From the NCBI GenBank assembly GCA_023444445.1, contig JAEXMK010000029.1, forward strand, positions 1-35,680: 35,680 nucleotides of DNA, written 5' to 3'. A program made the translations under genes and the position numbers. Under the pieces are notes generated by a model that did not search any database, was not told the origin of the DNA, and saw only the letters and a program-made list of their open reading frames with translations. Numbering within the stretch: position 1 is the stretch's first letter; the number at the start of each line of letters is the position of its first letter. The DNA comes from Pseudomonadota bacterium. Its GTDB lineage: Bacteria > Pseudomonadota > Alphaproteobacteria > Rhizobiales > Rhizobiaceae. Below, one piece after another: positions 1 to 6,676 of this stretch.

Positions 1-22
1 GTCGCGGAACCTTGGCGATCGG

Positions 23-118
23 TGACTGTCAGCGCGGCGGCTCTTATGCCCTGCGGGCACCGCCATGCCCATTCTGGCCAAGGCGGAACAAGAGCCTATG
101 CCACCGCGCTGACAGTCA
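23..118. repeat. Long nested inverted repeat (hairpin or MITE-like)
   Basis: Bases 23-40 and 101-118 are inverted copies matching at 17 of 18 positions (core TGACTGTCAGCGCGG). Inside them a second stem pairs GGCTCTT (39-45) with AAGAGCC (90-96), sharing two bases with the outer arm. A small hairpin, TGCCC/GGGCA, sits at 47-59. The folded unit is about 96 nt. It could be a MITE-like insertion, a replication or transfer structure, or a structured RNA. No coding frame is needed to explain it and I do not recognise the family. Confidence 0.75.
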
Positions 119-270
119 ACCCCAGCCTAGCTGCTGTGCCATCCTGACTCACCGTTAACACCTTCGACGCCCTGTTTCCGGAGAACCCAGAAATGATTTC
201 CGATCGACCTGGGACCAGCTCCTGAAGTCTGCTATAAAATTCATGTTTTCAATGAGTTATGGAGATTTTC
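119..270 (+). promoter_or_regulatory. Leader of the first plus-strand operon, with a -10-like box
   Basis: No gene is seen here. A TATAAA hexamer at 233-238 lies about 30 bases before the start of the first small gene and is a plausible -10 box. No good -35 box is visible at the usual spacing, so the promoter call is weak. A GGAG ribosome site at 261-264 precedes the ATG at 271. Confidence 0.3.
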
Positions 271-510
271 ATGGAGACGAAAAAGACCCTCGTTCGCGGT
301 GTCGCAATCGACGTGATCGTTGTCGAAACGATGCACACGGATACGATCGGAACACTCTTCTACATCGCCATGATCTATGTCCGGCATCGTCGGACTGGTG
401 CGCAGCACCTTGTCCAACGGACCCGAATTCCCGGCTCTGCGCAGGCCCTTGCCCGCGACGTGCAGAAGCGTGGCCTCCGCGCATTGGAAACCTTCAAGCA
501 AGCCGCATGA
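271..510 (+). CDS. Small protein of unknown function (79 aa)
   Basis: The gene encodes a 79-residue basic protein that I do not recognise. ATG 271 is chosen because GGAG lies six bases upstream; an in-frame ATG at 259 has no such site. Residues 8-34 are rich in valine, isoleucine and aromatic residues, then a basic stretch (RHRR) and an alanine-rich helical tail follow. The N-terminal hydrophobic run is broken by charged residues and is more likely a soluble beta structure than a membrane segment. It is the first of three closely spaced plus-strand genes, with 14 bases to the next, so co-transcription is likely. Function cannot be given. Confidence 0.6.
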   Translation: METKKTLVRGVAIDVIVVETMHTDTIGTLFYIAMIYVRHRRTGAQHLVQRTRIPGSAQALARDVQKRGLRALETFKQAA

Positions 511-524
511 CAACCACAAAGGAC

Positions 525-815
525 ATGAACATGAAGCACACTGTCACGATCGAAGAATGGGCCGGAGACATTGCATTCGTAACCGAGGCGACGGCATCCG
601 ATGGCCGCTTCCTGAGTCTCTATGCCGCCCCGCTGCCTGCCGACACGCAGGGCCGCTGGGTTTATACCGTAGACACGCACATCGATGCGGGTGACCATGA
701 ACTCAGGCACGTGACGCTGAACATCGCCTACAGCAAGGAAGCGGCACTTGCCGCCGCCGAGGAAGCCGCCCGGCAGTGGCTGCGGCCCATCCCTCGGCTG
801 GAAGTGGTTGCGTAA
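525..815 (+). CDS. Protein of unknown function (96 aa)
   Basis: This is the second gene of the small plus-strand operon. The frame is open further upstream, but ATG 525 follows an AAAGGA ribosome site; ATG 531 is the alternative. The protein is acidic, with an N-terminal beta-rich part (an EEWAGDIAF region, then two hydrophobic strands) and an alanine-rich C-terminal helix (EAALAAAEEAARQW). There is no signal peptide or membrane segment, so it is probably cytoplasmic. The gap to the following gene is 17 bases. I recognise no family. Its place among plasmid-type genes suggests an accessory role, but that is inference from context only. Confidence 0.6.
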   Translation: MNMKHTVTIEEWAGDIAFVTEATASDGRFLSLYAAPLPADTQGRWVYTVDTHIDAGDHELRHVTLNIAYSKEAALAAAEEAARQWLRPIPRLEVVA

Positions 816-832
816 CGAAAGGAACAGAGAGA

Positions 833-1219
833 ATGGGATTCGAACGACAGGTCCGGGAGCGGATCGAAGATGTCCTCAGCGGCGACAAGAAGCCGGAAGA
901 AATTCCCGGCGCGACATCCGTCCGATGCGCGATGGGTCTTGTGCTTGGAACACTGGAAGGCATAACGACGCTGTCGGAGAGCGATGCGTGGGACTATCTC
1001 GACTCTGGCAACGTCGCGCTCGTCCATGAACTCCGCGACCAGTATCGTGACAGGACCGCGCAATGGCGAAAGCGGTACGAGGCAGATAAAGCGGCACTCG
1101 CCGAGGCCGAGGAAGTAGCACGAGCGAATAGGGCAAATGAGCCGCTTAGAGAACTGAAGGCACTCTCGAAGGCGCTGTGGGACGAGTTCGATGCGCAGAA
1201 CGCCACGCAGCGAGAATAG
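833..1219 (+). CDS. Protein of unknown function with helical C-terminus (128 aa)
   Basis: This is the third gene of the small plus-strand operon. ATG 833 is preceded by a purine-rich GGAACAGAGAGA ribosome site; an ATG at 776 in the same frame would overlap the upstream gene heavily and is rejected. The protein starts with a charged helix (FERQVRERIEDVL). A central segment has several hydrophobic residues. The last 65 residues are rich in Glu, Arg, Lys and Ala with few helix breakers, typical of a long helix or short coiled coil. There is no membrane segment. A terminator hairpin lies 100 bases after the stop. Function is unknown. Confidence 0.6.
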   Translation: MGFERQVRERIEDVLSGDKKPEEIPGATSVRCAMGLVLGTLEGITTLSESDAWDYLDSGNVALVHELRDQYRDRTAQWRKRYEADKAALAEAEEVARANRANEPLRELKALSKALWDEFDAQNATQRE

Positions 1220-1318
1220 CGGCGACAGGAGGCATAACCAGATTTGGACGGGTAAAGACACCACCCGATTGCTCAGACCGCCCTCAACGGCCTTTAAAAT
1301 CGATTACAAAGTTGACTG

Positions 1319-1340
1319 CGGGGCCGATTGGCCCCGTTTC
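1319..1340 (+). terminator. Intrinsic terminator after the small plus-strand operon
   Basis: A 7-bp stem CGGGGCC/GGCCCCG with a GATT loop is followed by GTTTC. The T run is short, but its position between the plus-strand operon and the convergent minus-strand operon fits a terminator. Confidence 0.6.
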
Positions 1341-1388
1341 CATGTCGTCAGGTCTTGACGAGTCCGAGAAAGAACACGACGGCGCGGA

Positions 1389-1664
1389 TCATTCTTCGCC
1401 CCATTCGATTGCGTCGAAGTCGAAGCCATCGTCATCAGCATCCCAGCCCTTCCAATCGAGAATCGGAGGATTGGCATCCGAGATCAGGTCCGCCGCCTCA
1501 AGGACCAGATCGGCGCAGCCGTTTGCATCCGGATCACCGCTCGCAAGCCCATCGGCAAGCTTCCGGTCGATGGCAATCACGCGGTCGCGGGCGACCGGAG
1601 ACAGTCCGATCCGATCGAGGAAGGCCGCGAGGCTGGCCCCGCCGAGGTTGATATTGTCGTTCAT
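1389..1664 (-). CDS. Small acidic protein of unknown function (91 aa)
   Basis: This is the last gene of a three-gene minus-strand operon. Its ATG (1664-1662) overlaps the stop of the upstream gene in an ATGA arrangement, which fixes the start and implies translational coupling; an upstream in-frame ATG at 1763 is rejected for that reason. The protein is strongly acidic, especially the C-terminus (a DADDDGFDFD stretch ending in EWGEE). The middle is a helical region with alternating hydrophobics. Acidic small proteins on mobile elements are sometimes DNA mimics or antitoxin-like partners, but nothing in this sequence proves such a role. Confidence 0.65.
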   Translation of the reverse strand: MNDNINLGGASLAAFLDRIGLSPVARDRVIAIDRKLADGLASGDPDANGCADLVLEAADLISDANPPILDWKGWDADDDGFDFDAIEWGEE

Positions 1665-2395
1665 GGCTTGAGTCCTGTGATTGAATCTGGATCGCCGGAA
1701 CCGTCCGGCTCTGGCTTCGGTTCTGGTTTCGGTTCCGACGGCTTGGCTTGCGCAGCCTCCCATCGCTTCGCTTCGGCAAGAGCGGCGACGGCGATTTGGT
1801 CGTCACTGGCACCGTCCCGGCCGAGCGACCGGAGGGATAGCCAGTCTTCGAAGAAAATGCGGTTTCTCAGCCACTCGACGGCCTCCGGCGGAACCCGGTA
1901 TTCAAGCAATTCGGCGGCCTTATCCTTGGTCCGCGACCGCTTCAAATCCTTGACCAAGCGCGACCAGGTTGGCGCGGCGCGACTGCTGGTCCGGTAGTAA
2001 GGTGGATCGATACCCCGTTCCATCTGATACGCGGTCGGACCGCGATCTTCGTCATCGATAGGGCTGATCTCAGCCCTCCGGGCAGACTGAGGCTCGGACT
2101 CCGGGGAGGCCACCGGAGAACGGATTCCATCGTCATCGGACAGACGACGTATCGCTCTCCCCGGAGGCGAGGAAACGCCGGGTGATGGCCGTGGCCGACG
2201 CGGCTCCGGGAAGAACGAGAACGACGGCATCGGAACCGATGGCAGCAGGGCCAACCCGGCTGATAGGATGGCGAGCAGTTGAAGCATGACCTTCCCCGCC
2301 GGATCGCCGCCCCGGCGTTGCCGTTGCCGCTCCGTCAGACGACGGCGCATCTCATCCGCGCAGGTCCGGCGTCTCTTTCTCGGTTCTGGCTTCAT
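1661..2395 (-). CDS. Single-pass membrane protein with proline-rich linker (244 aa)
   Basis: This is the middle gene of the coupled operon: its start overlaps the previous stop (ATGA) and its stop overlaps the next start. Residues 1-35 are very basic (RKRRR, RQRQRR). Residues 36-58 form one hydrophobic segment, most simply a membrane anchor with the basic end in the cytoplasm. Residues 60-135 are proline-, serine- and charge-rich and probably disordered. Residues 135-215 look folded and mostly helical, and the tail carries a KPEP repeat. I do not recognise the family. The layout (anchor, disordered linker, folded end) resembles membrane-tethered effector or entry-exclusion-like proteins only in general shape. 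Confidence 0.65.
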   Translation of the reverse strand: MKPEPRKRRRTCADEMRRRLTERQRQRRGGDPAGKVMLQLLAILSAGLALLPSVPMPSFSFFPEPRRPRPSPGVSSPPGRAIRRLSDDDGIRSPVASPESEPQSARRAEISPIDDEDRGPTAYQMERGIDPPYYRTSSRAAPTWSRLVKDLKRSRTKDKAAELLEYRVPPEAVEWLRNRIFFEDWLSLRSLGRDGASDDQIAVAALAEAKRWEAAQAKPSEPKPEPKPEPDGSGDPDSITGLKP

Positions 2396-2634
2396 CGGCT
2401 GCCACCCTCGCCGACAGTCCCCCAGTCGAAGACCCGGATGTCATCACCCGGGCGGGCTTTATCACGCCAGACCTGAGACCGCCGCAGCCTCCCTTTTTCG
2501 GCACGGTAAAAGCTCGCCGCACCGAGCACGTCATCATCCGAGAGACAGCACTCTATGACATCGAGAAGCAGCAGTTGTGCCTGCTCGACCGATTGTCGGT
2601 TAATCTCCTCGATCCGTTGTTCGACCGCCCACAT
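2392..2634 (-). CDS. Small protein of unknown function (80 aa), first gene of coupled operon
   Basis: ATG 2634 has a strong GGGAGGA ribosome site about eight bases upstream. The protein is helical in its first 45 residues (EQRIEEINRQSVEQAQLLLL and beyond) and basic and hydrophilic afterwards. It carries two adjacent cysteines near residue 30, with no metal-site pattern. The stop overlaps the start of the membrane protein gene in an ATGA junction, so the three genes are very probably translated from one message in fixed ratio. No family is recognised. Confidence 0.6.
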   Translation of the reverse strand: MWAVEQRIEEINRQSVEQAQLLLLDVIECCLSDDDVLGAASFYRAEKGRLRRSQVWRDKARPGDDIRVFDWGTVGEGGSR

Positions 2635-2722
2635 GCCCCGATCCTCCCGCTGCCTCCGATAAGGATGCGATCCGGAGGGGACCGGCGCAAATCAGAGGCG
2701 GGCATCGCGACTCCCGGAACAA

Positions 2723-2759
2723 GGATTCGACATCGAATCCTGGCGTATCCGAATACGCC
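2723..2759. repeat. Two adjacent inverted repeats in the promoter region of the coupled operon
   Basis: GGATTCGA (2723-2730) and TCGAATCC (2733-2740) are perfect inverted copies with a two-base centre. Immediately next, GGCGTAT (2742-2748) pairs with ATACGCC (2753-2759). They lie about 90-125 bases upstream of the start at 2634 in an otherwise gene-free stretch (2635-2917). The first has the compact symmetry of a dimeric repressor operator. Confidence 0.5.
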
Positions 2760-2850
2760 CCGGTGCGCCGAACGAACTGTACGACCTCCGCTGGCGCTCG
2801 TTTTTCGGGACAATTCGAGAATTTCGGAGGATTCAGGCATCAGAATTCAG

Positions 2851-2875
2851 AAGGGAGGCCGAAGCCTCCCTTTCC
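2851..2875 (-). terminator. Terminator after the diguanylate cyclase gene
   Basis: AAGGGAGGC and GCCTCCCTT form a 9-bp stem with a four-base loop, about 45 bases after the stop of the minus-strand cyclase gene. A pyrimidine-rich tail is present on the plus side, so it may act in both directions. Confidence 0.6.
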
Positions 2876-2917
2876 TTCGAATCACCAAAATCAGGCTATT
2901 CAGCCGCAAGCTGGAGT

Positions 2918-4090
2918 TCAGGAAGCCACCAGGGTGGGGAAACAGGCTGGCGTCTTCGGCATAGCGGTTGATGCCTCATCAGCGAGAACCTGATTTCGGC
3001 CAGCCGACTTGGCAGCGTACAGAGCGGAATCTGCACGGTTGATGGCATAGTCTAATGTCGTCTCACCACTTCTGACCAAAGAAACACCGCAACTGATCGT
3101 CACCTGATGAGAAAGCCCTTCTTTGTCCCACTCCTTGTTGGCGAAGGATACGCGCAACAATTCGGCCAGAGCGATGCCCTCCTCCAGAGAGGCATCAGGC
3201 AAAATAGCCGCGAACTCTTCGCCACCAGACCGCATTGCTCGACCGTGCTTGCCGACAAGGCTCTCGATTTCATGTGCCAAGATCTTGATCACGCGGTCAC
3301 CCATAGCATGGCCGTAAGTGTCGTTGATCCGCTTGAAGTAGTCGATGTCACAAACAATGACAGCACCACGCCGAGCCTTTACATCGCTCGCCAAAGCGTT
3401 CTGAAAGCCTCGGCGGTTCAGAAGCCCCGTAAGTTCATCCTTATCGGCTACGGTCCGATGTCGTTCTATCGCAGCGAACGCGCTTGCTCCCAAAGCGATA
3501 AACGGGAAAAACATGCAGACCGTGATCGTCGTAATGCTGACTTGGATATTGTAGAGCGAGTTTGCGAAGTCAGAAAGATTGTCACTCATCTCGTGGAAGA
3601 ACGTAAAGAAGACTGCCCGGACGACGGAATCGAGAACCACGATCGACGTGGAAACCACCAGAGCAATATCGATCGGCCGAGATGCCTTGCGAGCCACGCT
3701 CACGACGGCAGCACCGAACAGGATGGCAAATCCGATATCGGTCAGGAAAAGTTGACGCACCAAGCTTTTGTCGACGAACACGAAATACGTCAGAGCAACA
3801 GAGTATATAGCGACAAAACTCAGTCTCTGAAGACGAAGCTTCGGCATACCGAAATGCACGATGAGCCCGCTACCGTAACAGTAGGCTGCACCGATAAAGA
3901 TCATGCCAGACCCGAAGGTTGCAACGGAAGGTTCGGCAACAAATGTCGAGACGACAAAGCCGAGCGCGGTTTGCGCGAATCCCGCGCTCCATTGCCATGC
4001 AGCGGTGATGTTCAGGTACCAGAGGAGGAGGAATGCCAAAGAGACGATGCTGAACGTAACCGGCGGAACGTAAAAAATGACGTCGCTCAC
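2918..4090 (-). CDS. Membrane-bound diguanylate cyclase (GGDEF domain)
   Basis: This enzyme makes cyclic di-GMP from two GTP. The first 205 residues hold six or seven hydrophobic segments, a membrane sensor region of unrecognised type. Residues 220-375 are a GGDEF domain. The metal-binding DIDYFK, the NDTYGH segment and the active-site loop GGEEF (289-293) are intact, so activity is expected. The allosteric I-site RxxD, normally nine to six residues before the loop, is missing (glycines at both key positions), so product inhibition should be weak. The start is set at GTG 4090, eight bases after GGAG; an ATG at 4138 adds an unlikely hydrophilic extension. It is divergent from the methyltransferase gene at 4398. 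Confidence 0.88.
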   Translation of the reverse strand: MSDVIFYVPPVTFSIVSLAFLLLWYLNITAAWQWSAGFAQTALGFVVSTFVAEPSVATFGSGMIFIGAAYCYGSGLIVHFGMPKLRLQRLSFVAIYSVALTYFVFVDKSLVRQLFLTDIGFAILFGAAVVSVARKASRPIDIALVVSTSIVVLDSVVRAVFFTFFHEMSDNLSDFANSLYNIQVSITTITVCMFFPFIALGASAFAAIERHRTVADKDELTGLLNRRGFQNALASDVKARRGAVIVCDIDYFKRINDTYGHAMGDRVIKILAHEIESLVGKHGRAMRSGGEEFAAILPDASLEEGIALAELLRVSFANKEWDKEGLSHQVTISCGVSLVRSGETTLDYAINRADSALYAAKSAGRNQVLADEASTAMPKTPACFPTLVAS

Positions 4091-4358
4091 ACCAAACTCT
4101 CCTGGATTCCTCGGTTGGCACTCTTTCAGTCTCGGCACGCAGAATAGGATTCGCAGTTTAACTGATCCTGAAGAAAGACTGGGATTATTGATAATTATTG
4201 GCCTTCGATGTCACCGCCGCCGAAAATCGACACGATCACGCCTAGCTCCCCAGACAGGACACCACGATGTCCCTGCTGCCTGTCACCAATTCAGATCGAC
4301 ATACATCTGCCGACGATCTCATGGATTTATGAAATCGTAAGCGGTCATCGCCCATGTA
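4091..4358. other. Divergent intergenic region between cyclase and methyltransferase genes
   Basis: No gene is seen. The stretch contains an AT-rich patch (4185-4200) that could hold the minus-strand promoter. It also contains overlapping alternative stems around 4253-4284: GACAGG/CCTGTC enclosing GGACA/TGTCC. The right end runs into the palindrome at 4359. Confidence 0.4.
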
Positions 4359-4382
4359 CCATCATGTAAAATTACGTGACGC
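4359..4382 (+). promoter_or_regulatory. Palindromic operator copy A overlapping the methyltransferase promoter
   Basis: The right half TTACGTGACGC is identical to the half-site of the perfect palindrome at 8411-8434. The left half CCATCATGTAA keeps 8 of 11 positions, and the two-base centre is AA. Overall 21 of 24 positions match copy B. The centre contains TAAAAT (4367-4372), a good -10 hexamer about 25 bases before the GTG start at 4398. A protein bound here would block transcription of the methyltransferase gene. Confidence 0.65.
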
Positions 4383-4397
4383 GGTTGCGGGGATTTC

Positions 4398-5756
4398 GTG
4401 CGAGTAGTTGAACTATTTTCAGGAGCCGGAGGAATGTCGATCGGTTTGAAACAGGCCGGGTTCGAGATCGTCCGCGCTTATGATGCCTGGCCTGTCGCGG
4501 TCGAGAACTACAATCGCAATGTCGGCAATCATGCGGTGGTCGCGGACCTGTCCGACGTGCTTTCGACTGTTCCGGAGATCATCGGACTGGCCCCTGACAT
4601 GATATGCGGCGGCCCTCCCTGCCAGGACTATTCCAGCGCGGGAAACCGTAGGGAGGCCGACAACGCCCGTCTCACATTGGCCTTCGCCATGATAGTCTCC
4701 ATCATCCGCCCACGATGGTTCATTATGGAGAATGTCCTTGGCTGCGCGAAGTCCGCGACCTGGGCCGAGGCGCGGACGATCCTGAAACGGGCGGGCTACG
4801 GCATCACCGAGAACAAGATCAATGCCAGTAGATACGGGGTTCCGCAATCGCGGCGGCGTCTGTTCGTCATCGGAAGGATCGGCGAGCACGACGATTTCCT
4901 CGCCTCATCGATCGCGGCAGCGGCCTCCGAGAAGCCGATGACGATCCGGGATTTGTTCGGGGCAACCGTGCCGGCCGCGATCTTCTTCCCGGCAACATCG
5001 GATGCACGTCGCTCTATCTGGTCTTCGGACGAACCCGCCCCAACGATCCGCGAACGGTCCATCAGACCCATTCCCGCGTCTTACCGACCGCATCCCGACG
5101 ACGCGGCGCTCATTCAGAATGGTTATGTCTATTCCCGTCCTGTTCGCGCTGGCCGGGGCGTGCGATCGATCGATGAACCGTTTCCAACCGTCACCCGCAC
5201 AGCATGGGAAAGACCGACGCCGCGCTATCTGTCCGCCCCGCATCATGGGGACCCCATAGCAGCGGTCGATACCGCCGTGCTCAAGGTGCATCAGATTTCG
5301 CGGATTCAGGGCTTCCCGGCATCCTGGAACTGGCAAGCCAGCGCCAAGCAGGACATTCTCCAGATGATCGCCAATGCCGTCCCGGCACCGGTTGCCACCG
5401 CGCTCGGTCGCGTCATCCTTGACCGCGAGGCGGGAAAAACGGCCCCGGCGATCGAGGGGCAGTTTTTGCAATGGCTTCACAGGCGCGGACGATCCAAGGC
5501 ATCGGCCCGCAACGTCAAGGCATCGGCTGGCCGGGCTCGTCGGCTGCTCGGGGGAAGAACATTCTACAATCTGGCGCTGGAAATCGCCGCCCTCGAAAGC
5601 ATCCCGGAGTTTCAGGCGATAAGGAAGGCAACGCAATCCGATCTTCGTCAGGCATTGCGGTTGCTGGCCGAATATCAGGCCACTCGCGGGGAGCACCGCA
5701 AGAAGCCTCGAAAGGCGGCCGCGCAGCCAACTGAAGGTTTCGCAGAAGCGGCGTGA
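4398..5756 (+). CDS. Solitary DNA (cytosine-5-) methyltransferase
   Basis: The protein transfers a methyl group from S-adenosylmethionine to carbon 5 of cytosine in a DNA target. Motif I FSGAGG is at residues 7-12, the catalytic PPCQ loop puts the cysteine at position 75, and the ENV motif and QSRRR follow. A target-recognition region comes next, then the motif IX/X part (QGFP, NAVPAPVA). The last 90 residues are a basic, helical extension beyond the usual end of the family. The start is GTG with a GGGGAT-like ribosome site. No restriction enzyme gene lies beside it, so it appears to be an orphan, separate from the EcoRII-type system at 10259. Its target sequence cannot be read from the protein. 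Confidence 0.9.
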   Translation: MRVVELFSGAGGMSIGLKQAGFEIVRAYDAWPVAVENYNRNVGNHAVVADLSDVLSTVPEIIGLAPDMICGGPPCQDYSSAGNRREADNARLTLAFAMIVSIIRPRWFIMENVLGCAKSATWAEARTILKRAGYGITENKINASRYGVPQSRRRLFVIGRIGEHDDFLASSIAAAASEKPMTIRDLFGATVPAAIFFPATSDARRSIWSSDEPAPTIRERSIRPIPASYRPHPDDAALIQNGYVYSRPVRAGRGVRSIDEPFPTVTRTAWERPTPRYLSAPHHGDPIAAVDTAVLKVHQISRIQGFPASWNWQASAKQDILQMIANAVPAPVATALGRVILDREAGKTAPAIEGQFLQWLHRRGRSKASARNVKASAGRARRLLGGRTFYNLALEIAALESIPEFQAIRKATQSDLRQALRLLAEYQATRGEHRKKPRKAAAQPTEGFAEAA

Positions 5757-5781
5757 CGCCCTCCTGTATCACCAGAGGGCG
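5757..5781. terminator. Hairpin between convergent genes
   Basis: CGCCCTC (5757-5763) pairs with GAGGGCG (5775-5781), starting directly after the methyltransferase stop and just before the stop of the convergent gene. There is no T run, so it is a weak bidirectional terminator at best. Confidence 0.4.
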
Positions 5782-5793
5782 GATAAAGTGCCA

Positions 5794-6249
5794 TCAGGCA
5801 GCGAGAGGTTTTCCCCCGGCCATTGCCTCGATCACCGTCCAAGCGATGCATCGTTCAAGGTCGCCAGCTTCCATAATAGCATGGGGAGCCTTCTGCATAA
5901 TCATCGGCATCAGAGGCATGGCATGCACCGCCAGCCACGGCGTGGATTTCGGCATCGGAATCGATGTTCCAGAAATCTGTTTGACGACCTCCCACATCGG
6001 CGCACTCGCGGCTTTCGTCCATGCCATGTAACAGGAAAACAGCCAGAGGCCAGAATGGTGGAGCGTGAAGCCGCAGGAGCCGGGTGCCGCTCCCTGAACC
6101 ATTCTCACGGTCCAGCCTGTGTTTTCAATCTCACCGCCAGCGCCCATGACGTAGGGCATGAGCGTGTCGATGGCACTTTTGGAAACCTCGTGGCGTGGGC
6201 TGTTACGAAGATGTCCCGTGAAAAGAGTCAGGTGTGCAATAGTCCGCAT
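5794..6249 (-). CDS. Protein of unknown function (151 aa)
   Basis: The ATG at 6249 has an AAAGG ribosome site about eight bases upstream; an ATG at 6297 in frame lacks one. The protein begins with a helical stretch containing several histidines. Its middle part is rich in aromatic, methionine and glycine residues (WTVRM, CGFTLHHSGLWLF). The C-terminal third is methionine- and proline-rich (HAMPLMPMIM). Hydrophobic segments are short and mixed with charge, so membrane insertion is uncertain. The gene is convergent with the solitary methyltransferase, with only 37 bases between stops. I recognise no family; its position suggests a possible partner of the methyltransferase or of mobilization, without proof. 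Confidence 0.55.
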   Translation of the reverse strand: MRTIAHLTLFTGHLRNSPRHEVSKSAIDTLMPYVMGAGGEIENTGWTVRMVQGAAPGSCGFTLHHSGLWLFSCYMAWTKAASAPMWEVVKQISGTSIPMPKSTPWLAVHAMPLMPMIMQKAPHAIMEAGDLERCIAWTVIEAMAGGKPLAA

Positions 6250-6448
6250 TGCTGTGGCCTTTCTGGATCGATGGAAAAGGACGGGACGGCGGAACACCGC
6301 CCCTTCATCTCTGCTGTTGCAGAGAAAATCTCCTCTGAAAGGAGGAAGCCACCTGTGCGGCGGAAAACAGAGCCCTTGCGGGCGTGGGAGCCGCCCCCGG
6401 AGGGACGGCCCTGATTTGCGTTAGCGGCCCCCGTGGAGACCGCAACTT
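6250..6448. other. Intergenic region with stem-loops, no gene seen
   Basis: The stretch between the 151-residue gene and the end of the relaxase gene is about 430 bases without a supported gene. This part has a small stem (CTCCT/AGGAG near 6330-6346) and GC-rich inverted segments near 6380-6410. It probably contains the promoter of the gene starting at 6249. Confidence 0.35.
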
Positions 6449-6527
6449 AATCCCTCATGGGGAACGATTACTGGAGCTTTTCATCCGAAGATGGCTGTAT
6501 CTCCTAACCCCTCACAGGGAGCGATAA
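6449..6527 (+). repeat. Pair of imperfect 22-bp direct repeats (iteron-like)
   Basis: Bases 6449-6470 and 6506-6527 share the pattern AA-CCCTCA--GGGA-CGAT-A, matching at 17 of 22 positions, 57 bases apart. Each copy also has an internal CCC/GGG symmetry. Spacing close to a whole number of helical turns and a location beside plasmid-type genes are compatible with protein-binding iterons, but only two copies are present. Confidence 0.45.
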
Positions 6528-6640
6528 TCGTGTCGGCGTTTCTTTCGTCCCGCTGACAAGATTGATGCTGACGCCAATCGGAAGGGCTTGCAAGTGGGAA
6601 GACGCAACTTTCTGCAAAAAAGTTGACGCTTAACATTCTG

Positions 6641-6654
6641 TAATTGTTGACAAT
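6641..6654 (+). repeat. ATTGTTGAC motif, copy 1
   Basis: TAATTGTTGACAA (6641-6653) is identical over 13 bases to the copy at 9942-9954. Shorter copies occur at 13258-13268 and 13289-13297, all on the same strand. ATTGT and ACAAT are inverted around a two-base centre here. The motif includes a perfect -35 hexamer TTGACA. Confidence 0.5.
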
Positions 6655-6676
6655 TTCTACGCCTCGAAACGACACA

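Noticed and set aside
23..118. Integron attC site
   Set aside because: The ends lack the GTTRRRY/RYYYAAC core sequences required of attC and no integron integrase is present.
243..524. Long N-terminal extension of the 96-residue gene, starting at 243
   Set aside because: It overlaps the 79-residue gene in another frame and has no ribosome site; the ATG at 525 does.
3107..4147. 346-residue plus-strand frame
   Set aside because: It is the complement of the diguanylate cyclase gene, which has clear motifs; this frame has a charge-scrambled composition and no family pattern.
4905..5696. 263-residue minus-strand frame
   Set aside because: It is antisense to the methyltransferase and lacks any motif.
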